Below are positions 23,463 through 26,800 of a DNA stretch of 26,800 bases, piece by piece. Numbering within the stretch: position 1 is the first letter of the stretch; each line of letters opens with the position of its first letter. Source of the stretch: Acidobacteriota bacterium (GTDB lineage: Bacteria; Acidobacteriota; Vicinamibacteria; Vicinamibacterales; SCN-69-37); NCBI GenBank assembly GCA_024653875.1, contig JANLHE010000541.1, forward strand, positions 1 to 26,800, in the 5' to 3' direction. Both the position numbers and the translations under genes were made by a program. A model generated the notes under the pieces. It searched no databases. It worked only from the letters and a program-made list of their open reading frames with translations, and was not told the DNA's origin.

Positions 23463-25787
23463 CTAGACTTTCGCGGTCGACCCGGCGCTGCTGCCGTAGT
23501 AGCTCTTGTACTGATACCCGTAGTACCGCGAATAATAGTATTTATTGCGGTCGAAGTTCACGCGGTTCAGGACCGCGCCCACCACCTTCGGACGGCTGAC
23601 CATCAGCATCTGCACCGCGCGCTCGGCGAGGCGCCGGCGGGTCATCTCCGCGCCCAGGACAAACGTCACCCCGTCCACCAGCGGCGTCAGGATGACCGCA
23701 TCGGTCACGGCCAGCACGGGCGGCGTGTCGATCACGACCCAGTCAAACGGCCCCTGCTTCAGGTTCGCGATGAGCTGCTTCATGCGCTCGGACGACAGCA
23801 GTTCCGACGGGTTGGGGGGCGTGCGGCCGGCGGTCATCACGCAGAAGTTGGGATCGCTCGTGCGCTGGATCGCTTCGCGCACGCGCGCCTGGCCCACCAG
23901 CAGGTGCGAGAGCCCCACCGTGTTGTTGATCTTGAGCGCCTTGTGCACCCCGGGGCGCCGCATGTCGGCGTCAATCAGGAGCACGCGGGATCCGCCGAAC
24001 GCCAGCACCATCGCCAGGTTGCACGCGGTGGTCGTCTTGCCCTCCAGCGGCTGCGCGCTCGTGCAGGTGATGATGCGGGTGCTCTCGCCGCCGCTGGTGA
24101 ATACCAGGGAGGTGCGCAGCGCCCGATAGGCCTCGCCGAAGTCGTGGGGGACCGGGCCGGACAGCACGGGCTGTTTGTCTCCGCGCACGGACGGCACCAG
24201 CCCGAGGAACGGAATCCGCAGTTTGCGCGTGATGTCTTCGGGGGTCTTGATCGTGTCGTCGAGGTAATCCAGGCCGAAGGCCAGCAGGCCGGCCAGCGAG
24301 AACCCGATGAACAACGAAATCATCAGGTTGCGCGACACGTCCGGCCGGAACGGCCGCGGAGGGACGATCGCGGTGTTGATGATCGACACGTTGTTGCGCG
24401 TGGACGTGGACTGGACCGACAGTTCCGACCGCTGGGTCACCAACTGGGTCTGCGTGTTCTGGTCGGCCTTCAGCAGGTTTTCGATGTCCGCGTAGCCGAT
24501 GCCCTTGGTGCTGAGTTCCGCCTGCTGCCGCTCGACTTCGTTCAGCGACTGGCGCTGCGCCTGTTCGGTGGCCCGCGCGAGCATGAGGGCCCGGTTCAGG
24601 GATGTCACGACCAGCTTGCGGGCGCTTTCCAGTTCCGCTTCCTTCTGGGAGATGGCCGCCAACTGGTTCGTCACGTTCGGGTGATTCGGTCCCCAGCCGT
24701 TCGCCTGCCGTTTCGACTCAAGGTCCGTCTTCATCGCCTGGACCTCGCGCTTGAGCCGCAGCACCTCCGCGTTGTTGCTCATCGACGGAAATCCATCGAT
24801 GTCCGGGCTGTTGAGCGACACGTCCTTGATGCTGTTGTAGTCGCGCTCCGCCTGCTCGCGCGTGAAGGTCAGGCGCGTCATTTCCGTCAACAGCGTCAGC
24901 CGCATGTTGTTGAGCGCCGAGGGGTCCGCCAGCTGCGAGGCATTCTCATCGCGACGGTAGTCGTTCAGTTGCTGCCGGCGTTCCCCGATTCGCTTGTCGA
25001 TGGCCGCGATCTGCTGGTTCAAGCTGTCGAGCGTGGCGTCGAGCTGGCCGGTCTTGCGCCTGAGGTTCTGGTCCCGATAGGTCTGCGCCAGCGTGTTGGC
25101 GGCCCTGGCGGCGAACTGCGGGTCGCGGGACTCGACGCTGATGGCCACCAGCCGGCCCTCGCCCTCGCGGTCCACCTTCAGGTGCGTGAGGAACTCGCTG
25201 ACCAGTTGATCGACCCTGGCGTCGGTGGCGCTCTCGGCGGACGCCGGCGCGGCCGTGCCCGATCCCTCGCCGGACCCGCCGCCCAGCAGCGCCGTGATGG
25301 GCCGCATGACCCGCGCGCGCATCGAGGACAACGCCGCGCCGATGCCGTTGGGCGAGGGGTCCTGCCCGTTGAATTCCGTGTTGTTGGCCAGATCGAGCGG
25401 CACGACGATCGACTTGATCAGGTCGCGGCTGCGGAGAATCTCCATCTCGGTGGCCAGCTGCGATTCGGCCTCGCCGTAGATGTACTCGGCGTTCATCTGG
25501 AAGCCCGGGGAGGCCATCCGGTCGTCATCGATCCGCACCGTGCTCGTCGAAAGATATTCCGCGGTGGTGGTCAGCGTCTGCACCGTGCCGGCGACCATCA
25601 CGACGAGGATGACCGACAGCACGATCTTGCGGTAGCGGTAGAGCACGCTCAGGCGATCGAGCAGGTGGATCTCGCCGTCCGCCGAACCGGGGGCACCGGG
25701 CAGGCCTGACACCGGCGTCGCTGGCGCGGCCGGTGGCTCAATCAGGACGTTGTTGCGATCTCCAAACATGTCGGTCGGTCCGGTCAC
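23463..25787 (-). CDS. Wzc-type polysaccharide co-polymerase and tyrosine autokinase
   Basis: This 774-residue inner-membrane protein controls polymer length and export. A first helix (about 55-72) is followed by a Wzz domain, long coiled-coil-prone periplasmic helices (about 200-420), a GNVR-like segment, and a second helix (about 488-505). The cytoplasmic BY-kinase domain shows Walker A Pro-Leu-Glu-Gly-Lys584-Thr, Walker A' Leu-Ile-Asp606-Ala-Asp608-Met-Arg-Arg-Pro, and Walker B Val-Val-Ile-Asp687-Thr-Pro-Pro. The tail (750-764) has nine Tyr, the expected autophosphorylation cluster. The start is GTG 25787; an ATG at 25769 would remove six residues, and neither has a clear ribosome site. 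No Wzb-type phosphatase gene is seen nearby. Confidence 0.93.
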   Translation of the reverse strand: MTGPTDMFGDRNNVLIEPPAAPATPVSGLPGAPGSADGEIHLLDRLSVLYRYRKIVLSVILVVMVAGTVQTLTTTAEYLSTSTVRIDDDRMASPGFQMNAEYIYGEAESQLATEMEILRSRDLIKSIVVPLDLANNTEFNGQDPSPNGIGAALSSMRARVMRPITALLGGGSGEGSGTAAPASAESATDARVDQLVSEFLTHLKVDREGEGRLVAISVESRDPQFAARAANTLAQTYRDQNLRRKTGQLDATLDSLNQQIAAIDKRIGERRQQLNDYRRDENASQLADPSALNNMRLTLLTEMTRLTFTREQAERDYNSIKDVSLNSPDIDGFPSMSNNAEVLRLKREVQAMKTDLESKRQANGWGPNHPNVTNQLAAISQKEAELESARKLVVTSLNRALMLARATEQAQRQSLNEVERQQAELSTKGIGYADIENLLKADQNTQTQLVTQRSELSVQSTSTRNNVSIINTAIVPPRPFRPDVSRNLMISLFIGFSLAGLLAFGLDYLDDTIKTPEDITRKLRIPFLGLVPSVRGDKQPVLSGPVPHDFGEAYRALRTSLVFTSGGESTRIITCTSAQPLEGKTTTACNLAMVLAFGGSRVLLIDADMRRPGVHKALKINNTVGLSHLLVGQARVREAIQRTSDPNFCVMTAGRTPPNPSELLSSERMKQLIANLKQGPFDWVVIDTPPVLAVTDAVILTPLVDGVTFVLGAEMTRRRLAERAVQMLMVSRPKVVGAVLNRVNFDRNKYYYSRYYGYQYKSYYGSSAGSTAKV

Positions 25788-25806
25788 TCTCTACGGGCAA
25801 ACAGCG

Positions 25807-26466
25807 TCAGCGCACGCTGGAGGCGGGCGGCGGTGGCTGCACTTCCACGGGCGCAAGGGGCGTGACGACGGTGGTGACGCCGGCGCTGGCGACCGTCTGC
25901 AGCGCCGACGCGGCCACGTTGCCGGCCACGTCCGGCAGGACCGCAGGCAGCGCGCTCGAGAGCCGGACAAAGGTCGCGATCGTCTCGCCGGGCGCGACGG
26001 TGAACGGGTGCCCGAGGGCCAGGAGGCGGCCGGCCGAATCCGTCGTGTACTCAATGACGTACGCCCCCGTGTCGACGTTATTGAAGATGAACTCGCCAAC
26101 CGAGTTCGTGCGCGTGAACATGTCGATTTGACCGGTCACGGTGTTGCGAAGTTGAACCGTGGCATCGGTGATCGCCGCGTTGTTCGCGGTCCAGAGGTAC
26201 CCGACCACCGAGGTGCTTCGGGCGCCGGCCGCCGAGGCGGCACCGGCGGCGCCGCGGGCGGCATTGGCCTGGGCCATGCGCGAGGCCCGTACCGCGGCCG
26301 CCGCCTTCGTGGTGGCTGTCAGCGGACCGGTCGGCACGACCTGCAATTGGGCCTGCGCGGCCCGCGCGGCGGTACCCACCGCCGGCTGCACCTGCGCCAG
26401 CGCGACGACGGGCGCCATCGACATGACGCCCAGTAGGGCAACTGCCACCAATTTCTGCGGACTCAT
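25807..26466 (-). CDS. Secreted Ala-rich protein with carboxypeptidase-regulatory-like domain
   Basis: This 219-residue protein starts at ATG 26466, which places a good Sec signal peptide first: basic Lys5, a hydrophobic core to residue 22, and Ala-Leu-Ala|Gln at 24/25. In-frame starts further up (26481 or 26583) would put a charged stretch before it. Residues 33-83 are Ala-rich and low in complexity. Residues 85-145 form a carboxypeptidase-regulatory-like (Ig-like) beta-sandwich, with Val-Gly-Tyr-Leu, Ile-Thr-Asp-Ala-Thr-Val-Gln-Leu, Thr-Asn-Ser-Val-Gly-Glu-Phe-Ile-Phe and Gly-Ala-Tyr-Val-Ile. It ends in a Pro-rich tail. It is the first gene of the minus-strand unit, 19 bp before the Wzc-like gene. 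Its role in polymer secretion or anchoring is unknown. Confidence 0.75.
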   Translation of the reverse strand: MSPQKLVAVALLGVMSMAPVVALAQVQPAVGTAARAAQAQLQVVPTGPLTATTKAAAAVRASRMAQANAARGAAGAASAAGARSTSVVGYLWTANNAAITDATVQLRNTVTGQIDMFTRTNSVGEFIFNNVDTGAYVIEYTTDSAGRLLALGHPFTVAPGETIATFVRLSSALPAVLPDVAGNVAASALQTVASAGVTTVVTPLAPVEVQPPPPASSVR

Positions 26467-26478
26467 GTCACTTATAGT

Positions 26479-26506
26479 CATATATCGACAGCTGGGCGTA
26501 CGGCAA
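26479..26506 (-). promoter_or_regulatory. Possible sigma-70 promoter of the minus-strand unit
   Basis: On the minus strand TTGCCG (26506-26501) and TATATG (26484-26479) are separated by 16 bp. Each matches 4 of 6 consensus bases. If used, transcription would begin only a few bases before ATG 26466, giving a nearly leaderless message, which fits the lack of a ribosome site. The match is weak. Confidence 0.25.
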
Positions 26507-26586
26507 CAGTCCCGAGAGGATTCCCGGACGATTTCCCGACCAGCCGCCTCCTGGCCCTGTGGAGCCAAAATGCCGGCTAACACGTA

Positions 26587-26613
26587 CTAAGTTATTATTA
26601 ATCAATGACTTAG
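26587..26613. repeat. Inverted repeat in AT-rich island
   Basis: CTAAGT (26587-26592) and ACTTAG (26608-26613) form a perfect inverted repeat 15 bp apart. A palindromic ATTAAT (26597-26602) lies almost exactly at its centre. The nested dyad upstream of two divergent genes could be a regulator site or an A+T-rich UP element, but six-base arms can arise by chance. Confidence 0.35.
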
Positions 26614-26634
26614 ATCCTGCAACTCCCGATCGCG

Positions 26635-26663
26635 TTGACCTGGTGGATCTCCACCCGTAAGAT
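26635..26663 (+). promoter_or_regulatory. Sigma-70-type promoter for the PqqD-like gene
   Basis: TTGACC (26635-26640, 5 of 6) and TAAGAT (26658-26663, 4 of 6) are separated by exactly 17 bp. Transcription would start near 26670, leaving a leader of about 60 nt before ATG 26729. This is the best promoter match in the window. Confidence 0.5.
26642..26655. promoter_or_regulatory. Inverted repeat between -35 and -10 (possible operator)
   Basis: GGTGGA (26642-26647) and TCCACC (26650-26655) form a perfect inverted repeat with a 2-bp spacer, lying wholly inside the promoter spacer. A protein bound here would block or distort the promoter. No regulator gene is seen in the window. Confidence 0.35.
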
Positions 26664-26728
26664 GTCTACGCACCTTCTCGGACACAGTTTTCCAGCCCGA
26701 CAGCGGTTTTGCGCGGAATTGAAGCTTT

Positions 26729-26800
26729 ATGGACGTCCCCACCCTCACCACCCGTCTGGCGCCCCATCCGGATGTCGTCTGGCGCCTGGTTGAGGGCGAG
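26729..26800 (+). CDS. Start of a PqqD-like protein (3' end outside the window)
   Basis: ATG 26729 opens a frame of 24 codons that runs off the window without a stop. The residues Pro-His-Pro-Asp-Val-Val-Trp-Arg-Leu-Val-Glu-Gly-Glu near its end match the first beta-hairpin of PqqD-like peptide-recognition proteins, in which Gly-Glu is followed by a hydrophobic strand. It is preceded by GAAG 5 nt upstream and by a good promoter. With only 24 residues the family call is a pattern match, not proof. If right, it would encode a small RiPP-recognition-element-type protein next to a glycan locus. Confidence 0.4.
   Translation, partial: MDVPTLTTRLAPHPDVVWRLVEGE

Larger units (their letters stand above)
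26467..26728. other. Divergent intergenic region
   Basis: These 262 bp separate the minus-strand secreted-protein gene from the plus-strand PqqD-like gene. They hold an AT-rich island around 26581-26614 that stands out from the GC-rich surroundings, an inverted repeat there, and a good plus-strand promoter at 26635-26663. I find no convincing small gene: in-frame ATGs give only 2-6 codon frames, apart from a 43-codon frame at 26662 that overlaps both the promoter and the next gene. Confidence 0.6.

Noticed and set aside
23448..25709. 753-codon open frame on the plus strand opposite the Wzc-like gene
   Set aside because: It is antisense to a gene with clear kinase motifs, its product is Arg/His/Gln-rich with no domain, and long antisense frames are expected in DNA with GC-biased third codon positions.
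26662..26793. 43-codon frame that could be a small precursor peptide
   Set aside because: Its ATG lies in the -10 box of the best promoter, it overlaps the PqqD-like frame, and it has no leader/core-like features or ribosome site.

Overview
This window is most of a high-GC (about two thirds G+C or more by eye) exopolysaccharide/capsule locus of the Wzx/Wzy type. Gene order and protein style resemble large glycan loci of Acidobacteriota (Vicinamibacteria-like), but this taxon is an inference from overall character: there is no rRNA or marker gene here. No tRNA, rRNA, CRISPR array, insertion sequence or phage gene was seen.

Layout. (1) 1-255: the 3' end of a membrane protein gene. (2) 419-21373, plus strand: one long, nearly gapless unit of 16 genes. 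In order: an outer-membrane beta-barrel; a short Wza-like export lipoprotein; a GT4 glycosyltransferase; a Wzx-type flippase; a divergent GT-B enzyme; a NodU-type carbamoyltransferase; a GT-C-like membrane protein; an O-antigen polymerase-like protein; a GT4; a hexapeptide-repeat acyltransferase; three more GT4 enzymes; an asparagine-synthase-like amidotransferase; a GT2; a monotopic initiating sugar-phosphate transferase; a geranylgeranyl-reductase-family flavoprotein; and a PF14907-type nucleotidyltransferase. Most junctions are ATGA, GTGA or TGATG overlaps, so translation is probably coupled along the unit. (3) 26466-21348, minus strand: a secreted Ala-rich protein with a carboxypeptidase-regulatory-like domain, a Wzc-type tyrosine kinase/co-polymerase, a second O-antigen ligase/polymerase-like protein and a HAD phosphatase. 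The two units converge and their last genes overlap by 26 bp. (4) 26467-26728: a divergent, partly AT-rich intergenic region with a good plus-strand promoter and inverted repeats. (5) From 26729: the first 24 codons of a PqqD-like gene that runs off the window.

How it fits together. The initiating transferase loads the first sugar phosphate on a polyprenyl carrier. Five GT4/GT-B-type enzymes plus the GT2 extend it, and the acyl-, carbamoyl- and amido-transferases could decorate it. Wzx flips it, one of the two polymerase-like proteins polymerises it, Wzc controls length, and the Wza-like protein with the beta-barrel exports it. No genes for nucleotide-sugar synthesis are visible, so precursors must come from elsewhere.

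The most interesting points are the pairing of a short OPX protein with a dedicated beta-barrel, a polyprenyl-reductase-like flavoprotein inside a glycan operon, and a scattered set (asparagine-synthase-like protein, PF14907 nucleotidyltransferase, PqqD-like start) that resembles the tool kit of some lasso-peptide loci.
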